The notes under the pieces are model-generated. The model was not told where the DNA came from. It saw nothing but the letters and a program-made list of their open reading frames with translations, and ran no database searches. From Acidimicrobiaceae bacterium (GTDB taxonomy: Bacteria > Actinomycetota > Acidimicrobiia > Acidimicrobiales > UBA10347), in NCBI GenBank assembly GCA_003485885.1, contig DNHM01000073.1, forward strand, positions 1 to 14,274: 14,274 nucleotides of DNA, written 5' to 3'. The first letter of the stretch is position 1. The number at the start of each line of letters is the position of its first letter. Position numbers and translations under genes: made by a program. Shown in pieces: positions 6,501-13,512 of this stretch.

Positions 6501-8432
6501 TTAGCGTCCGTCTCGTGCTGTTTGCAGTTCGCTCGCCTCGATGTGGTCTTGTAATACCTGGGGTCGTGGTGGCGGCACGGCCTCGCCGAGGAGTTCGTAG
6601 ATGACGTGCCCTTCAACAGTCTCGTCGTGCAACAACATCTCGGTGAGTTGGTCAAGTACCCGTCGATGCTGCTGCAACAACCGCAGCGCTGCCTCGAGCG
6701 CCTCGCTCACGATCCGGCCCACTTCGCGATCGATGATGCGCTGAGTGTCTTCGGAGAACCGCATGGAACTGTCAGGCCCACTAGTTAGATAGACCGGCCC
6801 CGAACCGGGGTAACTCACCGGCCCGAGTTTCTTGGATAACCCGTATTCCTTAACCATCTTGGTAGCGAGAGACGTGGCAACCGCCAGATCATTTGCCGCT
6901 CCGGTCGAAGCCCGATCAAACACCAACAACTCGGCAGCGCGCCCACCGAGTTGGACTGCCAGTGTGTCGTACAGATACTGCTCGCTGTAGAGATGTCGCT
7001 CGTGCTCAGGAAGCTGCTGAGTGTTCCCCAGCGACTCGCCGGCAGGCAGAATCGTGACTCGATGAACCGGATCGGCGGCCTCGCTGACCGCGGCAACAAC
7101 AGCGTGGCCCGCTTCATGAGCGGCGACTGCTCGTCGTTCCTCCGGTAGCAAGACACCCGAACGATCACGATGGCCGAGGAGTATCCGGTCATAGGCCGCA
7201 GTGAAGTCATCGACTTCGATGATGTGGCGGCCATCGCGTGCCGCTCGAATGGCAGCTTCGTTCACCAGGTTGGCCAAATCAGCACCGCTGAAACCAGGAG
7301 TTTGCCGAGACAAGGTTTCGAGATGGTCTTGATTGGCGAGAGACTTACCTCGCACGTGCACTGCCAGGATTGCTTGTCGTTCAGCTTGATTCGGCAAAGG
7401 GATGACTACCTGACGGTCGAAGCGGCCGGGACGCAACAGAGCCGGATCGAGGATCTCTGCCCGGTTCGTGGCCGCCAAGACGATGACACCTGTTGTCGGC
7501 TCGAATCCGTCCATCTCCGCGAGCAGCTGGTTCAGCGTCTGCTCACGTTCATCGTTTGCGAGGACGGCGCCACCACTGCGACGTTGCCCGATCGCGTCGA
7601 TCTCGTCAACGAAGATGATCGCCGGCGCCTGCTTTCGGGCCTCCTCGAACAAGTCCCGCACACGCGAAGCGCCTACTCCGACGAACATTTCCACGAAACT
7701 CGATCCAGTCACGGAGAAGAACGGCACACCGACTTCGCCAGCTACGGCGCGGGCCATCAACGTCTTTCCGGTTCCTGGTGGCCCCGTCATCAGCACACCC
7801 CTGGGAGCGATTGCTCCGGCGCTGCGATACCGATCGGGCTCTCGTAAGAAGTCCGCGATTTCACGGATCTCCTCCTTGACCGACTCGTAACCGGCGACAT
7901 CGGCGAACGTGGTCGTTGGCCGATCCGAATCGAACACCTTGGCCCGAGATCGGCCCATGCCCATTGCGCCCGATAGGCCGCTAGTTGCGCGTCTGCCCAT
8001 ATAGACGAACACGCCGACGATCAACAGGACTGGCAACAGCATAAACAGCCATGTCACGAGCGTGCTGCCGATCGAGGTCTGTTGATCGATCGCGACCACC
8101 TCGATATCGGCTGCCTCGAGTCGACTGAGGAGCGAGTCGCCAGTCAGAGCGACGGGAATGCGGGTCTCGTACAACGTGCCGTCGGTGAGTTCGACCAGTG
8201 TCTCGCCATCGGGTTGGATCTCTGCTGTGCTGACAAGGCCTTCATCGACCGAACGCAAGAACTCGAAGTAGGGAATCTCCTCGTTCGTTGGTGCTTGCCC
8301 AAAGGCGACCTGCCAGAACAGCAACGACAACAACACCCAGGCACCAACAACGAAGACTTGACGGTTGTTGAACTTCGACTTTGATTCAGGTTTTGGCGTC
8401 GGTGGAGGTGGAGCGTCAGCCGGGTATCTCAC
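6501..8432 (-). CDS. ftsH: ATP-dependent zinc metalloprotease of the FtsH family
   Basis: A membrane-bound AAA+ protease that degrades misassembled membrane proteins and some regulators. From the GTG at 8432 it is 643 residues. Order: a short Pro-rich N-terminus; TM1 at about 24-45; an extracytoplasmic domain of about 75 residues; TM2 at about 120-146; Walker A GPPGTGKT at 217-224; pore loop FVG at 250-252; Walker B FVDEID at 274-279; the second region of homology with arginine finger around 323-340; and a peptidase domain with HEAGH at 439-443 and probable third zinc ligand D515. All catalytic residues are present. In the usual GGRxAEE motif the second Glu is Leu (GGRAAELL, 496-503). TTG 8483 would add 17 residues; GTG is preferred because CAGCAT lies 6 nt before it. 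The gene stands alone between convergent gatD and a divergent small ORF. It could be a second FtsH paralogue rather than the main copy. Confidence 0.9.
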   Translation of the reverse strand: MRYPADAPPPPTPKPESKSKFNNRQVFVVGAWVLLSLLFWQVAFGQAPTNEEIPYFEFLRSVDEGLVSTAEIQPDGETLVELTDGTLYETRIPVALTGDSLLSRLEAADIEVVAIDQQTSIGSTLVTWLFMLLPVLLIVGVFVYMGRRATSGLSGAMGMGRSRAKVFDSDRPTTTFADVAGYESVKEEIREIADFLREPDRYRSAGAIAPRGVLMTGPPGTGKTLMARAVAGEVGVPFFSVTGSSFVEMFVGVGASRVRDLFEEARKQAPAIIFVDEIDAIGQRRSGGAVLANDEREQTLNQLLAEMDGFEPTTGVIVLAATNRAEILDPALLRPGRFDRQVVIPLPNQAERQAILAVHVRGKSLANQDHLETLSRQTPGFSGADLANLVNEAAIRAARDGRHIIEVDDFTAAYDRILLGHRDRSGVLLPEERRAVAAHEAGHAVVAAVSEAADPVHRVTILPAGESLGNTQQLPEHERHLYSEQYLYDTLAVQLGGRAAELLVFDRASTGAANDLAVATSLATKMVKEYGLSKKLGPVSYPGSGPVYLTSGPDSSMRFSEDTQRIIDREVGRIVSEALEAALRLLQQHRRVLDQLTEMLLHDETVEGHVIYELLGEAVPPPRPQVLQDHIEASELQTARDGR

Positions 8433-8537
8433 GTACCAATGCTGGCGGTACGGCCAGCGCTTGCGTAGGGGCAAAAGGCACAAGTACTTGCCGGGTGATG
8501 GCGGCCGACGGCGTTTTGTTCATGCTGTAGCCGAGGT

Positions 8538-8575
8538 CACCCTCGACGTGTCGCCTCGACAACACATCGAGGGTG
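8538..8575. repeat. Long inverted repeat (operator-like dyad) between ftsH and small ORF
   Basis: CACCCTCGACGTGT at 8538-8551 is complementary to ACACATCGAGGGTG at 8562-8575 in 13 of 14 positions (C8547-A8566 is the mismatch) around a 10-nt loop. CCTCGAC also recurs directly at 8541-8547 and 8554-8560. No T-run follows on either strand, which argues against a terminator. It lies just upstream of the small ORF's -10 (8586-8591) and 55-106 bp upstream of the possible ftsH starts, as expected for an operator shared by divergent promoters. The sequence is not CIRCE or HAIR. Confidence 0.5.
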
Positions 8576-8585
8576 CTGCCACCGT

Positions 8586-8591
8586 GATACT
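8586..8591 (+). promoter_or_regulatory. -10 element of the 43-aa small ORF, leaderless type
   Basis: GATACT lies 6 nt before the ATG at 8598. It matches the conserved A and T positions of the -10 hexamer. No standard -35 hexamer is found at the usual spacing; the inverted repeat occupies that region. Confidence 0.4.
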
Positions 8592-8597
8592 GGGTCC

Positions 8598-8729
8598 ATG
8601 CGCTACTTCTTCACCCGGCCGACGAACGCTCCTGTCGTGTCAGGGCCGATTCCTATTCCGTACCCATACTCAATCCCGGACAGCCCGTTCAAGCGCACTG
8701 GCCCGACCAAACGTCGTGAGCAGTCCTAG
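8598..8729 (+). CDS. Small proline-rich basic protein, 43 aa, unknown function
   Basis: An ORF from ATG 8598 to TAG 8727-8729, beginning [10 protein letters not shown] and ending [12 protein letters not shown]. It has nine prolines, with an alternating Pro/Ile/Tyr core [11 protein letters not shown] at 17-27, and a basic C-terminus (about seven Arg/Lys against two acidic residues). There is no membrane segment, cysteine or signal peptide. About 70% of third codon positions are G or C, as in the neighbouring real genes. A -10-like GATACT lies 6 nt before the ATG, the same architecture as the recognised genes here. Its stop overlaps the nucS stop by a few bases (convergent). I do not recognise the family. 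It may be a genuine small protein, possibly nucleic-acid binding or ribosome-associated judging only from charge and proline content, or a chance ORF. Confidence 0.45.
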   Translation: MRYFFTRPTNAPVVSGPIPIPYPYSIPDSPFKRTGPTKRREQS

Positions 8730-9385
8730 AAGAGGCGGGGTTCTTTGGGTTCGATGCCCCGGAGTTCGTCGTAGTCGACAACTTGCCATTCGATAGAGCG
8801 ATCTGTGGCCAGCACTTTGGCCTGGGGTTTGATCTCTTGCGCCACAAACATGCCGCGGACCGGGCGAAGCTGCGGGTCGCGGTTCAAGAACTCGAGGTAA
8901 CGGGTGAGCTGTTCCACGCCGTCGATTTCGCCTCGTCGCTTGATCTCGACAGCGATCGTGCCGCCATCAGCGTCTTTGAGTAGAAGGTCGACGGGACCGA
9001 TATCGGTCGGATATTCGCGGCGTACCAGTCGCATGCCGTCGCCCATTGTCTCGGGTGCTGCTGCGAGCAGTTCCTGGAGATGGGACTCGACGCCATCCTT
9101 CTGGAGGCCAGGGTCAATTCCCATTTCGATAGCGGTGTCCGACAGGGTCTCGTGCATTGTGATCCGCAATGTCTCGCCCTTGGGACTCGTAACCGTCCAA
9201 CCTTCGTCATCGAACGTGAGCCGGTTGGGGGCATTCATCCAGTTGAGTGGCTTGTAAGCGCCTCCGTCGGCATGGATCGCCACGCAACCGTCGGCCTTGA
9301 CCATAATCAGCCGCACAGCCTCGGGAAGATGGGCGGTGAGCCGGCCGTCGTAGTCGACGGTGCAGCGGGCAATGACGAGTCGCAT
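8726..9385 (-). CDS. nucS: Mismatch-specific endonuclease NucS/EndoMS
   Basis: A 219-residue nuclease that cuts both strands at mismatches and provides the non-canonical mismatch repair of actinobacteria and archaea lacking MutS/MutL. The N-terminal dimerisation and DNA-binding part starts [21 protein letters not shown]. The C-terminal restriction-endonuclease-like domain has D133 in GPVDLL, E147 and K149 in [18 protein letters not shown], and conserved QEIKPQA and LATDR blocks. The protein ends in PRLF, similar to the C-terminal tail that mediates sliding-clamp binding in the family. The frame is open upstream to 9463, but homology begins at ATG 9385, which also has a clean -10. Length and sequence are close to mycobacterial NucS. 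The gene is divergent from the acyltransferase gene. Confidence 0.95.
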   Translation of the reverse strand: MRLVIARCTVDYDGRLTAHLPEAVRLIMVKADGCVAIHADGGAYKPLNWMNAPNRLTFDDEGWTVTSPKGETLRITMHETLSDTAIEMGIDPGLQKDGVESHLQELLAAAPETMGDGMRLVRREYPTDIGPVDLLLKDADGGTIAVEIKRRGEIDGVEQLTRYLEFLNRDPQLRPVRGMFVAQEIKPQAKVLATDRSIEWQVVDYDELRGIEPKEPRLF

Positions 9386-9392
9386 TGCGGAA

Positions 9393-9398
9393 ACCCTA
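9393..9398 (-). promoter_or_regulatory. -10 element of nucS, leaderless type
   Basis: TAGGGT on the minus strand followed by 7 nt and the ATG at 9385. The hexamer is identical to those of the HAD and CoA-transferase genes. It supports the short start over 9463. Confidence 0.5.
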
Positions 9399-9441
9399 AC
9401 CGAGCGAATCGGCAACATCGGGGAACCATTCCTGGTCCGAT

Positions 9442-9473
9442 TTGACGAGGGGCATGGTCGCACCAGCTACCGT
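9442..9473 (+). promoter_or_regulatory. Putative promoter of the acyltransferase gene
   Basis: TTGACG at 9442-9447 is a near-consensus -35. TACCGT at 9468-9473 serves as -10 and lies 9 nt before the ATG at 9483. The 20-bp spacer is longer than ideal, so the pairing is tentative. It would give a leaderless or nearly leaderless transcript and supports the ATG at 9483. Confidence 0.35.
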
Positions 9474-9482
9474 CTAGTCCGG

Positions 9483-10163
9483 ATGCAACCAACACGAATC
9501 GCCGCCCAAACAGAGATACAGAAAGACGGCAAGCTGCTGACCTTCCTGATGAAGGCCGTCGCTGTTGTCCGGATCCAGAATCACATCGAAGTTGACCCTG
9601 ATCGACCAACGATCGCCGCTGGCAACCACCAAAGTTTGCTCGACGTATTCATGGCTGCGGCGTTCTGTTACCAGGCAAACGTTGGCTGTCGTCTACTGGT
9701 GCAAGCTCGTTACTTCGACAACAAGCTTGCTGGTCGATGGCTGCGCCGCATCGGTTGCATCCCACTCAGTAGCGACAACAAGGAAGAGGCGTTCGCCGAA
9801 GTTCGAGCTGCTCTTGAACGACGTGAGCTTGTGGGCATCATGCCCGAGGGACGTTTGACCAAACCAGAAAGACGCAACCCACAGGTTGGCCCGTTTCGGG
9901 CCGGGGTTGCTCAACTGGCACGCGAGTCCGGAGCGGTTGTGCGCCCGATCACCTTCCACCGCAGCGGCCTGGCCTGGCCTCGCGGCAAATGGCCAAAGAT
10001 TCGTGTCCGTAACCGCCCGATAGTCACCATGGTTTTTGGTGACCCGATCGAACTGCATGGCGCCGACGACCTCGAAAACACCCAGCTGATCGAGATCGCC
10101 ATGACCGAACTCTTGACCGACCTCGATGCCGAAGTTGCCGCCCTCGGCCAACCCCCCGCCTAA
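9483..10163 (+). CDS. PlsC-type 1-acyl-glycerophosphate acyltransferase family protein
   Basis: A 226-residue member of the lysophospholipid acyltransferase (LPLAT/PlsC) family, which transfers an acyl chain to a lysophosphatidate or related lipid at the cytoplasmic membrane. Catalytic block I is NHQSLLD at 48-54 with H49 and D54 (HX4D). Block III is GIMPEGRLTK at 118-127; PEGR, instead of the common PEGT, also occurs in the acyltransferase part of Aas. Further on are GPFRAGVAQLA at 136-146 and VVRPITF at 152-158. The N-terminus is amphipathic (FLMKAVAVV) without a clear membrane span. The frame is open back to 9360, but that would overlap the nucS start; ATG 9483 sits just before the conserved part. 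True substrate unknown: it could be phosphatidate synthesis or a lysolipid-modifying paralogue. Confidence 0.85.
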   Translation: MQPTRIAAQTEIQKDGKLLTFLMKAVAVVRIQNHIEVDPDRPTIAAGNHQSLLDVFMAAAFCYQANVGCRLLVQARYFDNKLAGRWLRRIGCIPLSSDNKEEAFAEVRAALERRELVGIMPEGRLTKPERRNPQVGPFRAGVAQLARESGAVVRPITFHRSGLAWPRGKWPKIRVRNRPIVTMVFGDPIELHGADDLENTQLIEIAMTELLTDLDAEVAALGQPPA

Positions 10164-10175
10164 CACAATCCTTGC

Positions 10176-10197
10176 GCTGCCGCCAGCGGCGGTCAGC
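10176..10197 (+). terminator. GC-rich hairpin after the acyltransferase gene
   Basis: GCTGCCGCC pairs with GGCGGTCAGC: 9 bp with one bulged T and a 3-nt loop (AGC). It begins 13 nt after the stop at 10163. No U-tract follows, which is common for actinobacterial terminators. It precedes the promoter proposed for the VanW gene and argues against a start of that gene at TTG 10172. Confidence 0.4.
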
Positions 10198-10204
10198 CAC
10201 GAAT

Positions 10205-10210
10205 TACCAT
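10205..10210 (+). promoter_or_regulatory. -10 element of the VanW-domain gene
   Basis: TACCAT lies 9 nt before the GTG at 10220. It fits TANNNT and the start-proximal pattern seen at other genes, though with the longest spacing. Confidence 0.35.
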
Positions 10211-10219
10211 CTACCCATC

Positions 10220-12193
10220 GTGGGTCCTACGCATCTGGCGCACTCGTCATCGACATCCGGTGGAGCAGGTTCGGGCAACGACTTGCGCTGGACCCGACGA
10301 CGAGTCCTGCTCGCCGCACTTCCGCTGCTTTTATTGGCCGCGACCTACGCGGTCGCCACCATCGATATTCGCAATCATGACAATCGTGTACTGCGCGGCG
10401 TGGCTCTCGGCCAGGTCGATGTTGGCGGCATGACGTCAGACCAACTCGACGCTGAATTCGACCGCATCAACTCGTTCATACAAACTGCGCCGGTCTATAT
10501 CGAGACACCGGGTGCTGCCTACCAGATCGATGCTGAGCGGCTTGGTCTGACACTCGACCGACGGGCGACTAGCGCTGCAGTACTTAACGCCGGTCGTGAA
10601 GGCACCAGCCTGCTTCGGCCATTCAGCTGGCTTGGCGCCTTGTTCTCCAAACGCGAAGTTGATGCGGTTCTGCGACTAGACCCCGGCGCAGCCGAAGCCG
10701 GCCTGGCCGCGGTGTCCAAGACCATCAGTGTCGAACCGGGCGAACCAACGTTGATCTTGAACAATGGACGACTTGAACTCGCGCCTGGGACCCCTGGCAA
10801 CATCCTCGATGTGCAGCAACTCGTTCGAGATCTCAGTGCCTCACTTCCCAGTGAGCCAGGCCAAGAGATCTTCGTCGACGCAGTAACGACCACCGATGCA
10901 ATGGTCGATGTCGAGATCCAGTCGCTCGTTGACCGCATCAATGGCGCAACGACGCGTGACATCGAATTCATCGTCAACGGCATCTCGATCAAGGCTCGAC
11001 CCGATGAGTTCCGCAGCTGGGTCGAACTCGATCTTGCAGGGTCTTCACCCCGAGCAGAACTCAACACCGAGGTCATGTACCGATGGATCAATGCCGCCGC
11101 TGGCATAGCCCAAGGCGACATCGACACCCGGGCGCTCACCGTCGAAGGCAGCCAGATCCGCCTGCCTCGAGCTAATGCGGTGATGTGCTGCCAGGTCGAA
11201 GTCGGCGAACAAGTGCTCGAAGCGGTCTTGGCAGGCACTACGTCGATCGGTCTCGATCTGATCGTCGATGACCTGACACCACTCGCAGACCTTGGCATCT
11301 CCGAATTGATTGGTGAGTTCACCACCGAACACCCCGCCGACCAGGACCGGGTCATCAACATCCAGCGGATGGCCGACATAGTGCGGGGTGCAGTCGTCGA
11401 GCCGGGCGCTACCTTCTCGCTCAATGGGTACGTAGGCGAACGTACCACCTCCAATGGTTTTGTCCCTGCTGGTGTCATCTACGACGGCGTCTTCGCCGAA
11501 GACGTCGGAGGAGGCGTCAGCCAGTTCGCCACCACGTTGTTCAACGCAGCGTTCTTCGGTGGCCTCGACTTCGTGCAGTACCAGCCGCATAGCATCTATA
11601 TCGACCGGTATCCCTATGGACGCGAGGCGACCGTCAGCTGGCCAAACGTCGATCTGAAGTTCCGGAACTCGACCGAGTTCCCAGTGCTGATCTGGTCCGA
11701 ATACACGCCAACGTCGATCACGGTGAAACTCTTTGGCACCGCCACGGTGAGTGGTGTGCAGACCGATCAGACAACCGAGCCGTTCAACGAGTGCACCAAG
11801 GTTCGCACCGAGCGGACTCGAACGTTCGCCGACGGCCGGGTCGAAGTCGACAGCGTTGGCGCCACCTACCAGCCGAGCGAGGGTCGCGACTGCGACGGCA
11901 ACCCAACGGAGCCACCACCAGAATGCGACGACGACGAGGGCCTGGTCGATAGCGATGAAGACGGTTTCGGTGATCTGTGTGTTCCCATCGACGTCATCTG
12001 TCCTACCGACACCACCGCCGTCGACGAAGACGATGATGGACTAGTCGATTACTGCAGCGCCGAGGAATGCCCCGACGGAACTAAAGCCGTCGACAACGAC
12101 AACGATGGCAACTTCGACGAATGCATCGACCGCGAACCCCCAGCCGACACCGACGACAGCGAAACCGCCGAGTCGGTCACCGACGACGGCTAA
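10220..12193 (+). CDS. VanW-domain membrane-anchored surface protein with acidic Ca-binding-like tail
   Basis: A 657-residue envelope protein. After about 24 Arg-rich and Ser-rich residues comes one hydrophobic segment at about 25-48, a signal anchor or signal peptide. The extracytoplasmic part contains regions resembling the PG_binding_4 domain (for example around 103-145, GLTLDRRATSAAV), then a VanW domain at about 365-507 with GATFSLN, PAGVIYDGVF and DVGGGVSQFATTLFNAA. The last 105 residues are very acidic with several Cys and three DxDxDGxxDxC units ending at about 587, 612 and 635, like thrombospondin type 3 or OmpA-linked calcium-binding repeats. VanW proteins occur in vancomycin-resistance clusters and widely in Gram-positive bacteria, but their reaction is unknown; no resistance role should be read from this. 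TTG 10172 would add 16 residues but lies in a hairpin. Confidence 0.85.
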   Translation: MGPTHLAHSSSTSGGAGSGNDLRWTRRRVLLAALPLLLLAATYAVATIDIRNHDNRVLRGVALGQVDVGGMTSDQLDAEFDRINSFIQTAPVYIETPGAAYQIDAERLGLTLDRRATSAAVLNAGREGTSLLRPFSWLGALFSKREVDAVLRLDPGAAEAGLAAVSKTISVEPGEPTLILNNGRLELAPGTPGNILDVQQLVRDLSASLPSEPGQEIFVDAVTTTDAMVDVEIQSLVDRINGATTRDIEFIVNGISIKARPDEFRSWVELDLAGSSPRAELNTEVMYRWINAAAGIAQGDIDTRALTVEGSQIRLPRANAVMCCQVEVGEQVLEAVLAGTTSIGLDLIVDDLTPLADLGISELIGEFTTEHPADQDRVINIQRMADIVRGAVVEPGATFSLNGYVGERTTSNGFVPAGVIYDGVFAEDVGGGVSQFATTLFNAAFFGGLDFVQYQPHSIYIDRYPYGREATVSWPNVDLKFRNSTEFPVLIWSEYTPTSITVKLFGTATVSGVQTDQTTEPFNECTKVRTERTRTFADGRVEVDSVGATYQPSEGRDCDGNPTEPPPECDDDEGLVDSDEDGFGDLCVPIDVICPTDTTAVDEDDDGLVDYCSAEECPDGTKAVDNDNDGNFDECIDREPPADTDDSETAESVTDDG

Positions 12194-12232
12194 TACGCCG
12201 AGTTCAGTTCCTTGCGCTCCTCGCAGCAGCAA

Positions 12233-12238
12233 TAGGGT
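12233..12238 (+). promoter_or_regulatory. -10 element of the CoA-transferase gene, leaderless type
   Basis: TAGGGT followed by 6 nt and the ATG at 12245, with no Shine-Dalgarno sequence. A weak -35-like TTGCGC lies at 12212-12217 (15-bp spacer). Confidence 0.5.
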
Positions 12239-12244
12239 CAGTGC

Positions 12245-13468
12245 ATGGACAAGGACGAGTTCTATCGAGATGCCCGACGTGACCTAAGCGGTCCACTCGA
12301 CGGGGTGCGCGTGATAGACCTGACGACAGCGTGGGCTGGCCCCATGGCGGGCTGCCTTTTGGCGGATTTCGGTGCCGACGTGGTCCGAGTGACCGCTCCG
12401 GGCGATGTAGGCAACTTGTGGCCACCGCTCTTCCCGGGAACGCAGCGTTCACCGGCCGAGGAAACGGTCAATCGGAACAAACGATCGGTCAGCATCGATC
12501 TGCGCCGCAACGAAGGAGCGCAGGCATTCTTGAAGCTGGTCCAATCCGCTGACATGGTGGTCGAGAACTTCAAGCCAGGCACGCTCAGCGGTTGGGGTGT
12601 CGGCTACACCGATTGTCGGCGGGTCAAACCCGATATTGTCTACGTCTCGGTGAGCGGCTACGGCCAATTCGGGCCTCGTTCCGCAGCGCCTGGCTACGAC
12701 CCGGCAGCACTGGCCTTCAGCGGCTGGATGTCGCTCAACGGATCGCCGGATGGCCCGCCGACGAAAGCGCCCACGTATCTGGCCGATGACCTTGCCGGCA
12801 TGCACGCCGCTCTCGGTGCTTTGGCGGCGCTGCGCCACCGTGACGCAACCAGCGAAGGACAACACGTCGATGTTGCGCTGGTCGACTCGATCCTGTTTCA
12901 GTCCAATGCCTATCCGACGATGGCCGCGGCGGGACTCTCCGGCGAACGCTGGGGCAATCAGATTGGCGTGTGCGCTCCGACCAACAGCTACAGATGTTCT
13001 GATAATCGACACGTGTACCTCGGGTTGCTGCTCGACACGCATTGGCAAAAGTTGTGTGCGCTCATCGAACGACCGGATCTTGCTCATGCGCCCAGACACG
13101 CCACCAATCTGGAACGGGTCGAGAACCGCGACGCAGTTGATGCCCTAGTTGCGGACTGGTGTGCGGCTCGGCCATCGGAGCAGGTCCTCGACGCCATGAG
13201 CGGCGCTGGGCTGGTGGCCGCACCGGTCAACGACTATGCGACAGCGATCGCCGACGAGCACGTGCGCGAACGAGACATGCTCCAGCCGGTGACGATGGTG
13301 GATGGGAACACCGTCGAGGTCACCGGGCCTGCTGCGAAGTTCTCGCGTACCCCGACTCGGGTGCGTCATGGCGCTCCCCTCGCCAACCAACACACCACTG
13401 AGGTGCTTGGCCAGTTCTTCACCACCGAGGAGCTCGCAGCGCTACGGGCCGATGACGTTATTGACTAG
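12245..13468 (+). CDS. CaiB/BaiF (family III) CoA-transferase
   Basis: A 407-residue family III CoA-transferase, normal length (about 380-420). These enzymes move CoA from one acyl-CoA to another carboxylic acid through a mixed anhydride on an aspartate. Visible blocks: LDGVRVIDLTTAWAGPMAG at 18-36, LLADFGADVVRV at 38-49, NRNKRSVSIDL at 76-86, ADMVVENFKPGTL at 102-114, VSGYGQFGP at 136-144, then the catalytic D181 in ADDLAG (second Asp D182 adjacent), and a C-terminal TPTRVRHGAPLANQHT block. It probably acts as a homodimer of interlocked rings. The acid and CoA donor cannot be predicted; formyl-, succinyl- and methylacyl-CoA racemase-type enzymes share these motifs. The LLM oxidoreductase follows after 44 bp in the same direction, but with its own promoter-like element. 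Confidence 0.9.
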   Translation: MDKDEFYRDARRDLSGPLDGVRVIDLTTAWAGPMAGCLLADFGADVVRVTAPGDVGNLWPPLFPGTQRSPAEETVNRNKRSVSIDLRRNEGAQAFLKLVQSADMVVENFKPGTLSGWGVGYTDCRRVKPDIVYVSVSGYGQFGPRSAAPGYDPAALAFSGWMSLNGSPDGPPTKAPTYLADDLAGMHAALGALAALRHRDATSEGQHVDVALVDSILFQSNAYPTMAAAGLSGERWGNQIGVCAPTNSYRCSDNRHVYLGLLLDTHWQKLCALIERPDLAHAPRHATNLERVENRDAVDALVADWCAARPSEQVLDAMSGAGLVAAPVNDYATAIADEHVRERDMLQPVTMVDGNTVEVTGPAAKFSRTPTRVRHGAPLANQHTTEVLGQFFTTEELAALRADDVID

Positions 13469-13500
13469 CTGCCTTGTGGTGTCGACCTGTGGTACCCCAC

Positions 13501-13506
13501 TACGAT
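13501..13506 (+). promoter_or_regulatory. -10 element of the LLM oxidoreductase gene, leaderless type
   Basis: TACGAT followed by 6 nt and the ATG at 13513. There is no Shine-Dalgarno sequence. TTGTGG at 13474-13479 is a possible but distant -35 (21-bp spacer). Confidence 0.5.
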
Positions 13507-13512
13507 CTGACC

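Noticed and set aside
7170..7847. Plus-strand open frame of about 225 codons opposite ftsH
   Set aside because: It covers the AAA ATPase part of ftsH in antisense and has no motif of its own.
8416..8523. Minus-strand 35-codon ORF (ATG 8523) overlapping the ftsH start, a possible leader peptide
   Set aside because: No Shine-Dalgarno sequence and no -10 at the right distance. It would matter only if ftsH has a long leader, for which I see no evidence.
9360..9482. Upstream extension of the acyltransferase frame to 9360
   Set aside because: It would overlap the nucS start and promoter, and the added residues do not resemble the PlsC family.
10172..10219. TTG 10172 as start of the VanW gene
   Set aside because: It lies next to and reads through the GC-rich hairpin that probably ends the acyltransferase transcript; GTG 10220 has a -10 element and leaves a normal N-terminus.
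10519..11478. Minus-strand open frame of about 319 codons opposite the VanW gene
   Set aside because: Antisense shadow: Ser/Arg/Thr-rich peptide with no recognisable motif, while the plus strand carries clear domains.
10220..12193. VanW gene as a vancomycin-resistance determinant
   Set aside because: There are no vanH, vanA/B, vanX or vanRS genes nearby, and VanW domains are widespread in susceptible bacteria.
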